A DNA stretch of 64,000 bases from Chitinophagaceae bacterium (GTDB lineage: Bacteria > Bacteroidota > Bacteroidia > Chitinophagales > Chitinophagaceae). Both the position numbers and the translations under genes were made by a program. Below the pieces are notes generated by a model. It was given only the letters and a program-made list of their open reading frames with translations, did no database searches and was not told the DNA's origin. The stretch covers positions 266,163-330,162 of the forward strand of contig JANINS010000004.1 of NCBI GenBank assembly GCA_024508725.1, in the 5' to 3' direction. Positions 7,878-15,484 of the stretch are shown piece by piece; the first letter of the stretch is position 1, and each line of letters begins with the position of its first letter.

Positions 7878-7953
7878 GAACGCAGATTGTTATGATGATT
7901 AAGATAAACGCAGATATCATAACAGATCATAGTCATCATAAAAATCTGCGTTC
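7878..7953. repeat. 76-bp palindromic MITE-like repeat, copy 2
   Basis: Begins GAACGCAGATTGTTATGATG and ends CATCATAAAAATCTGCGTTC; closely similar along its length to the copy at 6326-6402, including the central AAGATAAACGCAG. It occupies almost all of the gap between the dehydrogenase stop and the RidA gene, 8 bp before its ATG. Confidence 0.85.
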
Positions 7954-7961
7954 CATTTTTC

Positions 7962-8384
7962 ATGAGTAAAGTGATCAAAACAGATCTTGCTGCAAAACCC
8001 TTAGGTGCTTATCCTCATGCAAGAAAGGTGGGAAATCTGCTGTTTCTTTCAGGTATTGGATCAAGACGTGCAGAAGACAATGCGATCCCGGGTCTTCACT
8101 TAGATGAACATGGGAATATTTTGAAGTATGATATCGAAGCTGAAACGCATCAATGTTTTGCCAATGTAAAAGCGGTGTTGGAAGCCAGCGGCAGTAACTG
8201 GAATAATATTGTTGACGTAACGGTCTTCCTCACCAATATGAAAGATGATTTTCCTTTATACAACAAGATATACGGAGATTATTTCAAAGATGTCGAAGCT
8301 TGCCGCACTACCGTTGAAGTAAAAAGTTTGCCTACCCAAATTGCAATAGAATTAAAAGTGATCGCAACAATTGATGAAATATGA
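7962..8384 (+). CDS. RidA family protein, probable 2-aminomuconate deaminase
   Basis: A 140-residue YjgF/YER057c/UK114 (RidA) fold protein, with GNLLFLSGIGSR near residues 24-35 and the terminal CRTTVEVKSLP segment that holds the conserved active-site Arg/Thr region. General RidA proteins hydrolyse reactive enamines. Here the position directly after 2-aminomuconic semialdehyde dehydrogenase and before kynureninase supports the 2-aminomuconate deaminase branch (AmnD/NbaF-like), which releases ammonia to form the oxalocrotonate-type product. Its TGA overlaps the kynureninase ATG as ATGA, so translation is probably coupled. Confidence 0.88.
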   Translation: MSKVIKTDLAAKPLGAYPHARKVGNLLFLSGIGSRRAEDNAIPGLHLDEHGNILKYDIEAETHQCFANVKAVLEASGSNWNNIVDVTVFLTNMKDDFPLYNKIYGDYFKDVEACRTTVEVKSLPTQIAIELKVIATIDEI

Positions 8385-9655
8385 ATGTAGAAAACACTTT
8401 AGCATTTGCACAGCAGTTGGACGAACAGGATGAACTTCGTTCTTTCAGAGAAAAATTTTATTTCCCCCAGCACGAAGGGAGAGATTGTATCTATTTTACC
8501 GGTAACTCACTTGGACTTCAACCCAGAAATGTTCAGGCTTATGTTCAGCAGGAATTAAACGATTGGTCGAATATGGGTGTCGAAGGTCATTTCACAGCCA
8601 AACACCCCTGGTTGCATTATCATGAAATGTTTCCATCATTACTTTCAAAAATCGTTGGTTGTAAAGAACATGAGGTTGTGGTGATGAATTCTCTCACGGT
8701 AAACCTTCACTTACTAATGGTGAGTTTTTACAGGCCAACACAGAAGAAGTATAAGATCATTTGTGAAGAGAAGGCCTTTCCTTCTGATCAATATGCAATT
8801 GAATCGCAGGTCAGGTATCATGGATTTGATCCAAAAGATGCGATCATTGAGGTTAAACCAAGACCTGGAGAACATACGATCAGAACTGAAGATATAACTG
8901 ATGCCATCCTTCTTAATAAAGATGAATTGGCACTCGTATTATTTGGTGGAGTAAATTACTACACCGGACAATTCTTCGATATTCAAAAGATCACTGCCAC
9001 AGCACATGAAGTAGATGTTATTGCAGGTTTCGATCTTGCACATGCTGCAGGAAACGTTGAACTAAAATTGCATGATTGGGAGGTTGATTTTGCCTGCTGG
9101 TGTTCTTATAAATATCTTAACTCGGGCCCTGGTGGTGTTGCCGGAGTTTATATTCATGAAAAACATGCAAAGAATAAAGGGCTTCCTCGGTTTGCAGGTT
9201 GGTGGGGCTATACCAAAGAAAGCCGTTTCAAAATGGAGAAAGGATTTGTACCTATTGAAACTGCTGAAGGCTGGCAACTGAGTAATGCACCTGTTCTGTC
9301 AATGGCTGCACATAAAGCTTCTCTTGATATTTTTAAAGAAGCAGGAGTTGAAAAACTTCATGCAAAGCGAAAAAGACTAACTGCATTTCTTCATTTTATT
9401 CTGAATGATATAAATGCAAAGCAGCAAAAGAAGATCATCAATATTATTACACCGGATAATGAGAACGAAAGAGGCTGCCAGATTTCTATCCTGATGGAAG
9501 CGAAAGGAAAAGAAGTGTTTAATGCACTTACAAAGAAAGGAATTGTGGCCGATTGGAGAGAACCCAATGTAATTCGTGTGGCACCGGTTCCTTTGTACAA
9601 TACGTTTGAAGATGTCTGGAAATTTGGCAGCATCATACAATCTATACTTGCATGA
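8381..9655 (+). CDS. kynU: Kynureninase
   Basis: A 424-residue PLP enzyme of the aminotransferase class V fold. YFTGNSLGLQPRN is near residues 45-57, FDLAHAAGN holds the PLP-ring aspartate, and the Schiff-base lysine is K244 in CSYKYLNSGPGG. It cleaves 3-hydroxykynurenine (or kynurenine) to 3-hydroxyanthranilate (or anthranilate) and alanine. It overlaps the upstream deaminase gene and the downstream monooxygenase gene by ATGA at each junction, indicating one tightly coupled operon. Length and motifs are normal for the family. Confidence 0.96.
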   Translation: MNVENTLAFAQQLDEQDELRSFREKFYFPQHEGRDCIYFTGNSLGLQPRNVQAYVQQELNDWSNMGVEGHFTAKHPWLHYHEMFPSLLSKIVGCKEHEVVVMNSLTVNLHLLMVSFYRPTQKKYKIICEEKAFPSDQYAIESQVRYHGFDPKDAIIEVKPRPGEHTIRTEDITDAILLNKDELALVLFGGVNYYTGQFFDIQKITATAHEVDVIAGFDLAHAAGNVELKLHDWEVDFACWCSYKYLNSGPGGVAGVYIHEKHAKNKGLPRFAGWWGYTKESRFKMEKGFVPIETAEGWQLSNAPVLSMAAHKASLDIFKEAGVEKLHAKRKRLTAFLHFILNDINAKQQKKIINIITPDNENERGCQISILMEAKGKEVFNALTKKGIVADWREPNVIRVAPVPLYNTFEDVWKFGSIIQSILA

Positions 9656-10998
9656 ATAAGAAAGACGTGATCATAGTGGGAGCTGGGTTAGTGGGTTCAT
9701 TGTTATCGATCTATTTATCGAAACGTGGTTACAACGTAAAAATATACGAGAGGAGAGGAGATATGAGGCTGGAACAGCTAGCTGCCGGTCGTTCTATCAA
9801 TCTTGCTCTCAGCGACAGGGGAATAAAAGCGTTGGAAGAAGTTGGTGTGATGGATGAGATCAGGAAGATCGCTATACCCATGCACGGAAGATTTATTCAT
9901 AATGCTGATGGTTCTACTGCTTTTCAACCTTATGGGAAAGAAGGACAGTTCATCAACTCTGTCTCAAGAGGTGAGTTGAACAAAACGTTGATGACACTGG
10001 CTGAGCAAAATGGAGTGGATATTTACTTTCATGAAAAGTGCACATCGATCGATTGGAAGCACAGCGAAATAGAATTCGAATCTGATATACGTGAAGAAAC
10101 AGAAACCGTTCGCTTTGAATTATTGTTCGGTGCAGACGGTGCTTATTCTGCAGCTCGGTTACAACATCAACTTCAGCATGACCGGTTTGAATATCATCAA
10201 TCGTATATAGATTTTGGATATAAAGAACTTACTATTCCGGCTGGAGATAATGGTAGGTTCATGATGGAGAAAAATGCATTGCACATTTGGCCAAGAGGTA
10301 ACTACATGCTTATCGCTTTGCCAAATACTGATGGCAGTTTTACCTGCACTTTATTTTTTCCATTTGAAGGAGCGACTTCGTTTGCTTCTTTAAATACAGC
10401 GGAAAAAGTTCGGGAGTTTTTCGAAAGAACTTTTACCGATGCAGTTCCGTTGATGCCCACATTGGTAGAAGATTTCTTTGCAAATCCTACTTCATCATTA
10501 GTTACTGTGAAATGTTTTCCGTGGATCAGGGAGAACAGGTTTGCTTTGATCGGCGATGCAGCACATGCAATTGTTCCATTCTTCGGGCAAGGAATGAACT
10601 GTGGTTTTGAAGATTGCTCGGTGTTGAATGGATTAATGGATAAACACCAGGGCAACTGGACAAGAATATTAAACGACTTCCAGCAGTTGAGAAAGCCGGA
10701 TGGTGATGCAATTGCAGATCTTGCGCTGAATAACTTTATCGAGATGAGAGATAAGGTAGCTGATCCAAAATTCCTGTTACAAAAAAAGATAGAAGCAAGG
10801 CTTCACCAGAAATATCCTGAGAAATGGATACCGGCTTATGCACAGGTTACTTTTAGTCCGCACATTCGTTATTCCGAAGCATTGCAAAGAGGCGAGAAGC
10901 AGGAAAAGATCATGCAGCTGGTGATGAGCATAGATAACATTGATAAAAGATGGGATAGTGACGATATAGAAAGGCTGATCATGGATCAGCTTAATTAG
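9652..10998 (+). CDS. kmo: Kynurenine 3-monooxygenase
   Basis: A 448-residue FAD-dependent aromatic hydroxylase. The FAD dinucleotide motif GAGLVG is at residues 10-15, followed by YERR, the AGRSINLALSDRG substrate/flavin segment and the second FAD motif GDAAHAIVPFFGQGMNCGFED. It hydroxylates L-kynurenine at C3 using NADPH and O2, feeding kynureninase. Bacterial KMO often lacks the membrane anchor of the eukaryotic enzyme, and I see no clear C-terminal transmembrane segment here. It is the last gene of the operon and ends 1 bp from the convergent SGNH hydrolase gene. Confidence 0.95.
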   Translation: MNKKDVIIVGAGLVGSLLSIYLSKRGYNVKIYERRGDMRLEQLAAGRSINLALSDRGIKALEEVGVMDEIRKIAIPMHGRFIHNADGSTAFQPYGKEGQFINSVSRGELNKTLMTLAEQNGVDIYFHEKCTSIDWKHSEIEFESDIREETETVRFELLFGADGAYSAARLQHQLQHDRFEYHQSYIDFGYKELTIPAGDNGRFMMEKNALHIWPRGNYMLIALPNTDGSFTCTLFFPFEGATSFASLNTAEKVREFFERTFTDAVPLMPTLVEDFFANPTSSLVTVKCFPWIRENRFALIGDAAHAIVPFFGQGMNCGFEDCSVLNGLMDKHQGNWTRILNDFQQLRKPDGDAIADLALNNFIEMRDKVADPKFLLQKKIEARLHQKYPEKWIPAYAQVTFSPHIRYSEALQRGEKQEKIMQLVMSIDNIDKRWDSDDIERLIMDQLN

Positions 10999-10999
10999 T

Positions 11000-11608
11000 T
11001 CACAACACTTCCATCATTTTATCTGCAACATTTATTGCCCATTTTGCATATTCTTTTCCTGATGGATGCAACTTATCCGAAGCAACAAATTCAGGATTAT
11101 CTCCTGTTGAACGTTGGTCATGGGTTATATCGATATAATGGAATCCATGATCTCCTGCCATTTGCTTTTTTGCCTGGTTGTAATCATCTATTTCTTTAGC
11201 GATCGTTTTCCTGTCACGATCTGCGGCAAAAGGAGATGTTCCCCAATCCGGAATGGAAATTACGATCACCCTTTCTGTTTTGTTAGCTGCAAAATGCATT
11301 GCTTTCTTCAGCAGAAATTCCATGTCTGATTTGTAATCATCCAACGAAAGTCCTCGATATTGATTGTTCACACCTATTAACAGCGTTACAAAATCGTAGC
11401 TTTCATTCAATTTGGTATGGAGAAGATGTTCGGCTAGTTCTGAGGTTGTCCAACCGGTTTTTGCAATGATCTCCGGAGCATGAAAATGCAATCCTGCTTG
11501 TCTAAGCAATTGCAGAGACTGATATGGAAAACTTTCATGCAGCGGAACTGCTTCTCCAATGGTATATGAATCTCCCAGTGCCAGCCACGAATTAAAATGT
11601 CGGGTCAT
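11000..11608 (-). CDS. SGNH/GDSL hydrolase family protein
   Basis: A 202-residue SGNH hydrolase. Block I is LALGDSYTIGEA with the nucleophile Ser, block III is LIGVNNQY with the Asn, and block V is SDKLHPSGKEY with the catalytic Asp and His. There is no signal peptide, so a cytoplasmic esterase or lipase-like role is likely; the substrate is unknown. It is convergent with the kynurenine operon. A role as a kynurenine formamidase was considered, but nothing specific supports it. Confidence 0.88.
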   Translation of the reverse strand: MTRHFNSWLALGDSYTIGEAVPLHESFPYQSLQLLRQAGLHFHAPEIIAKTGWTTSELAEHLLHTKLNESYDFVTLLIGVNNQYRGLSLDDYKSDMEFLLKKAMHFAANKTERVIVISIPDWGTSPFAADRDRKTIAKEIDDYNQAKKQMAGDHGFHYIDITHDQRSTGDNPEFVASDKLHPSGKEYAKWAINVADKMMEVL

Positions 11609-11703
11609 GTAAGATTTTTAATGAAAACTCGTTCAGATAAAGATAATTGGTAATTACTCATCCGGAGCAGGAACACTGCTGCCATGAAAACGGAACTGTG
11701 AAC

Positions 11704-11723
11704 TGAGCGTAGCAACGGACGAT
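11704..11723 (-). repeat. Diverged inverted copy of the intergenic repeat (copy G)
   Basis: On the minus strand it reads ATCGTCCGTTGCTACGCTCA. It shares ATCGTCCGTTG and CTCA with the block that contains copy B at 56673, but differs within the core. It lies between the divergent SGNH hydrolase and TlpA genes, about 95 bp upstream of each. Confidence 0.4.
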
Positions 11724-11807
11724 AAATAGTAGTGCCGCAGCTCGTATCACCTTAAATTTACGTTTGATTAACGCCAAACACAATAAATTGCGAATCATTC
11801 TAATAGT

Positions 11808-12920
11808 ATGAAAAAACTTCTTCTCTCGCTTTTAATTCCTGCAGCAGGTTTTGCACAGGCTGATCAGGGCTTTACCATCACAGGAAAGGTTACAGGTTTA
11901 AAAGACAGTACGTTGGTTTACCTGGTGAATTCGAATAATGGTAATCCCATTGCTCAAACCTATGCTTCGAAAGGTAGTTTCAGGTTGTTTGGCAAACTGG
12001 AATCACCAGATGTTTACCAGGTGAGCTTTATCGGTTATAAAGATATTTACGAGGTATTTCTTGATAATAGCAATGTGAATATTACCGGTGCTGCTACAGC
12101 AATTAAAAAACTTGCAGTTACAGGTTCTACCGTATCACAGGATTTTGCTTTGTACGAAAAGCGGTTCAATCCTTTAAAAGATAAGCTGAACAAGAATGTA
12201 ATGCTGGCTAATCAAACACAGGAAGCGAAGAAAAGAGATTCGCTGGTGAATGTTGTAAATAAAACGGTGGCTGATATACAGAACCAGATCGATCTTTTTG
12301 TAAAAGAAAAACCGGGATCACCGGTTACAGCTTTCATTCTGTATATAACCAATCAATTGAACCAGGATCCATCGATCATCCAGAACAGGTATGCTAAATT
12401 AACTGCCTCTGCAAAAAACAATGTGTATGCTAAAGCACTGGAACAATTGTTTGATCAACAGAAAGCTGCTGCTGAAGCCGAAGCTGCCTCAGCATCGTTT
12501 GGTGCAGTTGGTACAGAAGCACCAGACTTTACGCAGAATGATCCACAGGGGAAACCGATTTCTCTTTCTTCATTGAGAGGGAAGTATGTGTTGATCGATT
12601 TCTGGGCAAGCTGGTGTGGACCTTGCAGAAGAGAAAACCCGAATGTAGTAGCTGCTTTTAATGAATTCAAGGATAAGAATTTTACCATCCTGGGTGTTTC
12701 GCTTGATTCTGATAAAGACAAATGGTTACAGGCGATACAAACAGACAACTTAACATGGACACATGTAAGTGATCTTGCTTACTGGAACAATGCTGCAGCA
12801 AAACAGTATAAGGTTACCGGAATCCCGGCTAACTTTTTACTCGATCCAACTGGTAAGATCGTGGCGAGAGATTTAAGAGGAGATGAACTGCATCGAAAGC
12901 TGGCTGAAATACTGAAATAA
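11808..12920 (+). CDS. TlpA family disulfide reductase with DUF4369 domain
   Basis: A 370-residue exported protein. A signal peptide (MKKLLLSLLIPAAGFAQ) is followed by a DUF4369-type beta domain (about 22-115), a helical linker rich in K/Q/A, and a thioredoxin-like AhpC/TSA domain (about 232-370). The redox pair is C270-GP-C273 in WASWCGPCRRE. Such Bacteroidota proteins act in the periplasm in thiol-disulfide exchange, for example cytochrome c maturation or envelope stress. A strong terminator follows at 12939. A second, shorter TlpA protein is encoded at 14973. Confidence 0.92.
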   Translation: MKKLLLSLLIPAAGFAQADQGFTITGKVTGLKDSTLVYLVNSNNGNPIAQTYASKGSFRLFGKLESPDVYQVSFIGYKDIYEVFLDNSNVNITGAATAIKKLAVTGSTVSQDFALYEKRFNPLKDKLNKNVMLANQTQEAKKRDSLVNVVNKTVADIQNQIDLFVKEKPGSPVTAFILYITNQLNQDPSIIQNRYAKLTASAKNNVYAKALEQLFDQQKAAAEAEAASASFGAVGTEAPDFTQNDPQGKPISLSSLRGKYVLIDFWASWCGPCRRENPNVVAAFNEFKDKNFTILGVSLDSDKDKWLQAIQTDNLTWTHVSDLAYWNNAAAKQYKVTGIPANFLLDPTGKIVARDLRGDELHRKLAEILK

Positions 12921-12938
12921 TTTCTTCTGACTATATTA

Positions 12939-12966
12939 GAAAGAGCCTCAGTAACGAGGCTCTTTC
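12939..12966 (+). terminator. Rho-independent terminator after the TlpA gene
   Basis: An 11-bp perfect stem GAAAGAGCCTC/GAGGCTCTTTC with a 6-nt loop, followed by TTTTTT, 19 bp after the stop codon. Confidence 0.92.
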
Positions 12967-12997
12967 TTTTTTCCTTACTTTAGAACATCAACTACTG

Positions 12998-14200
12998 ATG
13001 ATGGTAAAGGAATTAAGAGATAGATTCAATAAGAATTTTACTGTTGAGAATTATAAGGCTTATGTAGAAGCTTTGTCGGCCGTTCATCCCAATGCACTCG
13101 AGTTCAGGGTGGCAGAAACGCCGATCTTTATTGATAAAGCTTTTAAAGCAAAAGTGCTTTCTGCATGCGAAAGTATTGTTGATGTGATCACTCAATACAA
13201 CTTTAAACCACTCACTTCAAGAGCCATTCCACCAGATATCAAAGTGCCAAACGAAAACGATCATTCGCATTTTATTGCGTTTGATTTTGGCATCTGTGAA
13301 AATGAGAAAGGAGAACTTGAGCCGCAGCTGATAGAAATGCAGGGCTTTCCGTCTTTGTTCTGCTACCAGGTTTTACAGGATGATATTACCCGGAAGTTCT
13401 TCGATATTCCGGCTAATTACAGCATGTATCTGGATGATTTCGATAAAGAGAGTTATATCAGTTTATTGAAAGAGATCATCATTGGAAACGAAAACCCGGA
13501 GAATGTGATCCTGCTGGAGATACTTCCGCACCAGCAAAAAACAAGAATTGATTTTTACTGCACCAAAGATCACCTGGGAATCGAAGTGATTTGCCTGACA
13601 GATCTTATTAAAGAAGGTCGACAGCTTTTCTACATGAAAGATGGCAAGAAAACCCTCATTAAGCGAATTTATAATCGTGTAATATTCGATGATCTGCAAC
13701 AACAATCATCAGCCATACAGGAAAAAGGAAAGATATTCTTTGACGATCTCGATGTTCAATGGATACCACATCCTAACTGGTTCTATCGTATCAGTAAATA
13801 TACTTTGCCATACATCCGTCACCAGTATGTTCCAAAGACAAGATTTTTGAGTGAACAGAGAGACATTCCAACAGACCTGGAGAATTATGTATTGAAACCT
13901 TTATTCTCATTTGCAGGGCAAGGTGTAGTGATCGATGTGACCAAAGAAGATATTGAAGCGATAAAAGATCCGGAAAACTGGATCCTGCAACGAAAAGTGA
14001 AGTATGCTGAAGTGATTCCAACACCTGATGATCCTGCCAAAGCAGAGATAAGAATATTTTACTTCTGGAAAGACGGTACAGCAAGACCTGTAGCAGCAGC
14101 CAATCTTGCACGACTTAGCAAAGGCAAAATGATCGGTGTTCGATATAATAAAGACCGTGAATGGGTTGGTGGCAGTCTTGTGTACTTTGAGAAAGATTAA
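12998..14200 (+). CDS. Hypothetical protein, ATP-grasp-like
   Basis: A 400-residue soluble protein with no signal peptide. I do not recognise a named family. The central part has FDFGICENEKGELEPQLIEM followed by GFPSLFCYQ. The C-terminal third has features of an ATP-grasp nucleotide site: YVLKPLFSFAGQGV (a glycine-rich loop after a Lys-containing strand), WILQRKV, then AEIRIFYFW and RPVAAANLAR. This would suggest a carboxylate-amine or carboxylate-thiol ligase, as an inference only. It is convergent with the copper-storage-like gene, sharing the TTAA stop tetramer. It is preceded by a double ATG; the first was used. Confidence 0.75.
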   Translation: MMVKELRDRFNKNFTVENYKAYVEALSAVHPNALEFRVAETPIFIDKAFKAKVLSACESIVDVITQYNFKPLTSRAIPPDIKVPNENDHSHFIAFDFGICENEKGELEPQLIEMQGFPSLFCYQVLQDDITRKFFDIPANYSMYLDDFDKESYISLLKEIIIGNENPENVILLEILPHQQKTRIDFYCTKDHLGIEVICLTDLIKEGRQLFYMKDGKKTLIKRIYNRVIFDDLQQQSSAIQEKGKIFFDDLDVQWIPHPNWFYRISKYTLPYIRHQYVPKTRFLSEQRDIPTDLENYVLKPLFSFAGQGVVIDVTKEDIEAIKDPENWILQRKVKYAEVIPTPDDPAKAEIRIFYFWKDGTARPVAAANLARLSKGKMIGVRYNKDREWVGGSLVYFEKD

Positions 14201-14523
14201 GCTGCAACCGCAACTGCATCTTCACAGGCTGTAACACAACTCTGGCAAACTACAGCACATACATTGCAGAGCTCACTTTCGTTTTCGTGTTGGCGACAAG
14301 CATTCACTGCAGCCTCGCAGAATTGGCTGCATATTTCCATCATTTCCTCGGCAAGAAAGGAATTACGGGCACAGAATGTTGCTGCCATGTCACACATTTC
14401 GGCTGTGTTCAACAATATCTTAGCACAATCGGTGAAACCTTCTTCGAGACAGTGGATCGCAGTTTCCTGGCAAACGATCATACAGCGTGTACATTCGTCG
14501 ATGCATTGTTTAATTGGTTGCAT
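14197..14523 (-). CDS. Cysteine-rich four-helix-bundle copper-binding protein (Csp-like)
   Basis: A 108-residue protein with 16 cysteines spaced along predicted helices as CxxxC, CxxC and CxxxxxxC patterns (for example CIDECTRCMIVC and CNVCAVVCQSCVTAC), typical of the DUF326/Csp family. Members form four-helix bundles whose cores bind many Cu(I) ions. With no signal peptide it resembles cytosolic Csp3. It should buffer or store copper. A copy of the 20-nt intergenic repeat lies 101 bp upstream. Confidence 0.9.
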   Translation of the reverse strand: MQPIKQCIDECTRCMIVCQETAIHCLEEGFTDCAKILLNTAEMCDMAATFCARNSFLAEEMMEICSQFCEAAVNACRQHENESELCNVCAVVCQSCVTACEDAVAVAA

Positions 14524-14624
14524 ATGAGTAGGTTTACTTTACTTGAAAGAAAACCGTGCCAAAATGATACAGTAGGTAAGAAGTAAGAATTATGAAGTCG
14601 GCTAAGGAATGCTATTAAGCTTTG

Positions 14625-14644
14625 CTTGCGTCGCACACTTGTGC
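14625..14644 (+). repeat. Intergenic 20-nt repeat, copy F
   Basis: Reads CTTGCGTCGCACACTTGTGC; matches the other copies at the 12 invariant positions of STTGYGTCRCWCWCTTSDRC. It is preceded by GCTTTG, comparable to GCTTT(A) before copies D and E. It lies between the Csp-like gene and the next minus-strand gene. Confidence 0.65.
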
Positions 14645-14653
14645 AGAAGAAAT

Positions 14654-14971
14654 TTACTTCAGCTTTTCCCAAGACTTTGATAGGTAAGCATGCATCTTAT
14701 CGAATCGATCGGCTAGTTTAATGTATTCGTCTGACCATCCATTTGAAAGACAATGCTCTTGTAAAGCACCGGTAACAAGGAAAAGAAGCTCTGCATCTAA
14801 AAGTGAATTGATGAATCTACTTTTTATCCCATTTACAGTCATATGGATGTGCTCTCTGAGTTCTGAGGCGTTTTCAAAAGGAACCCACGTAAAATCAGAA
14901 TCATAAGTAATCTTCATCAACACAGCATCGAAGATATTCTCAACTTCAAGTATAGCAGCTTCCTCTTTCAA
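14654..14971 (-). CDS. Hypothetical protein downstream of TlpA
   Basis: A roughly 105-residue soluble protein rich in charged residues, with motifs such as DSDFTWVPFENASELREHI and CLSNGWSDEYIKLADRFDK. No family recognised. There is no ATG near the expected start. A TTG at 14971, one base after the TlpA stop, is the best candidate; an ATG at 14917 would give 87 residues, and an upstream TTG at 14992 would overlap tlpA. The close coupling to the TlpA gene suggests co-transcription. Confidence 0.6.
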   Translation of the reverse strand: MKEEAAILEVENIFDAVLMKITYDSDFTWVPFENASELREHIHMTVNGIKSRFINSLLDAELLFLVTGALQEHCLSNGWSDEYIKLADRFDKMHAYLSKSWEKLK

Positions 14972-14972
14972 C

Positions 14973-15443
14973 TTACTTGAGCAGCTTTTCAATCAGTTTA
15001 TCCAGTTCATTTAATTCTGGATTATAAGCAGCGAAATTACCGTCTTTATCTACCAGGAATGTTGTAGGTATGTATTGAATTTTCCAGGCATTTGCATAGT
15101 TCATGTTATCGATAACATGCAACCATTTTGTTTTGTCTTCTTCTATCGCTTCTTTCCAGTCTGCTTCGCTCTCATCTACGGAAATGCTCAGAATCTCCAG
15201 GCCTTTGTCTTTATACTTTGTGTAAAGCGTTTTCAGGTGTTTATTGGCTCTGCGGCATGGTCCACACCAGCTTGCCCAAAAGTCGATCAATACAACTTTT
15301 CCTTTAAGCGAAGAAAGTTTAACCACTTTTCCGCTGGTATCAGTAAGTGTGATCTCAGGAACTTTTTTCTTAGCTGCGTCAGATTGAGCAAAACTAAAAG
15401 TGGTGATCAATAAACTTGCAGCCAGGATGAAGATGCTTTTCAT
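14973..15443 (-). CDS. TlpA family disulfide reductase
   Basis: A 156-residue exported thioredoxin-fold protein. The signal peptide ends near SFAQ (residues 17-20), followed by an AhpC/TSA-Redoxin domain with WASWC60GPC63RR. It likely reduces disulfides in the periplasm, as TlpA/ResA proteins do. Unlike the TlpA protein at 11808 it has no N-terminal DUF4369 domain. It is co-directional with the putative porin gene upstream (42 bp gap) and the small hypothetical gene downstream. Confidence 0.92.
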   Translation of the reverse strand: MKSIFILAASLLITTFSFAQSDAAKKKVPEITLTDTSGKVVKLSSLKGKVVLIDFWASWCGPCRRANKHLKTLYTKYKDKGLEILSISVDESEADWKEAIEEDKTKWLHVIDNMNYANAWKIQYIPTTFLVDKDGNFAAYNPELNELDKLIEKLLK

Positions 15444-15484
15444 GTATCAAATATAAATCTTGTATTGCTCAACCAAGCCAAGGA

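Noticed and set aside
11000-11608. SGNH hydrolase as the missing kynurenine formamidase
   Set aside because: It is on the opposite strand and its motifs are those of generic SGNH esterases; nothing ties it to N-formylkynurenine.
14264-14586. Plus-strand frames opposite the Csp-like gene
   Set aside because: Antisense of a cysteine-rich helical gene; no start context or family features.
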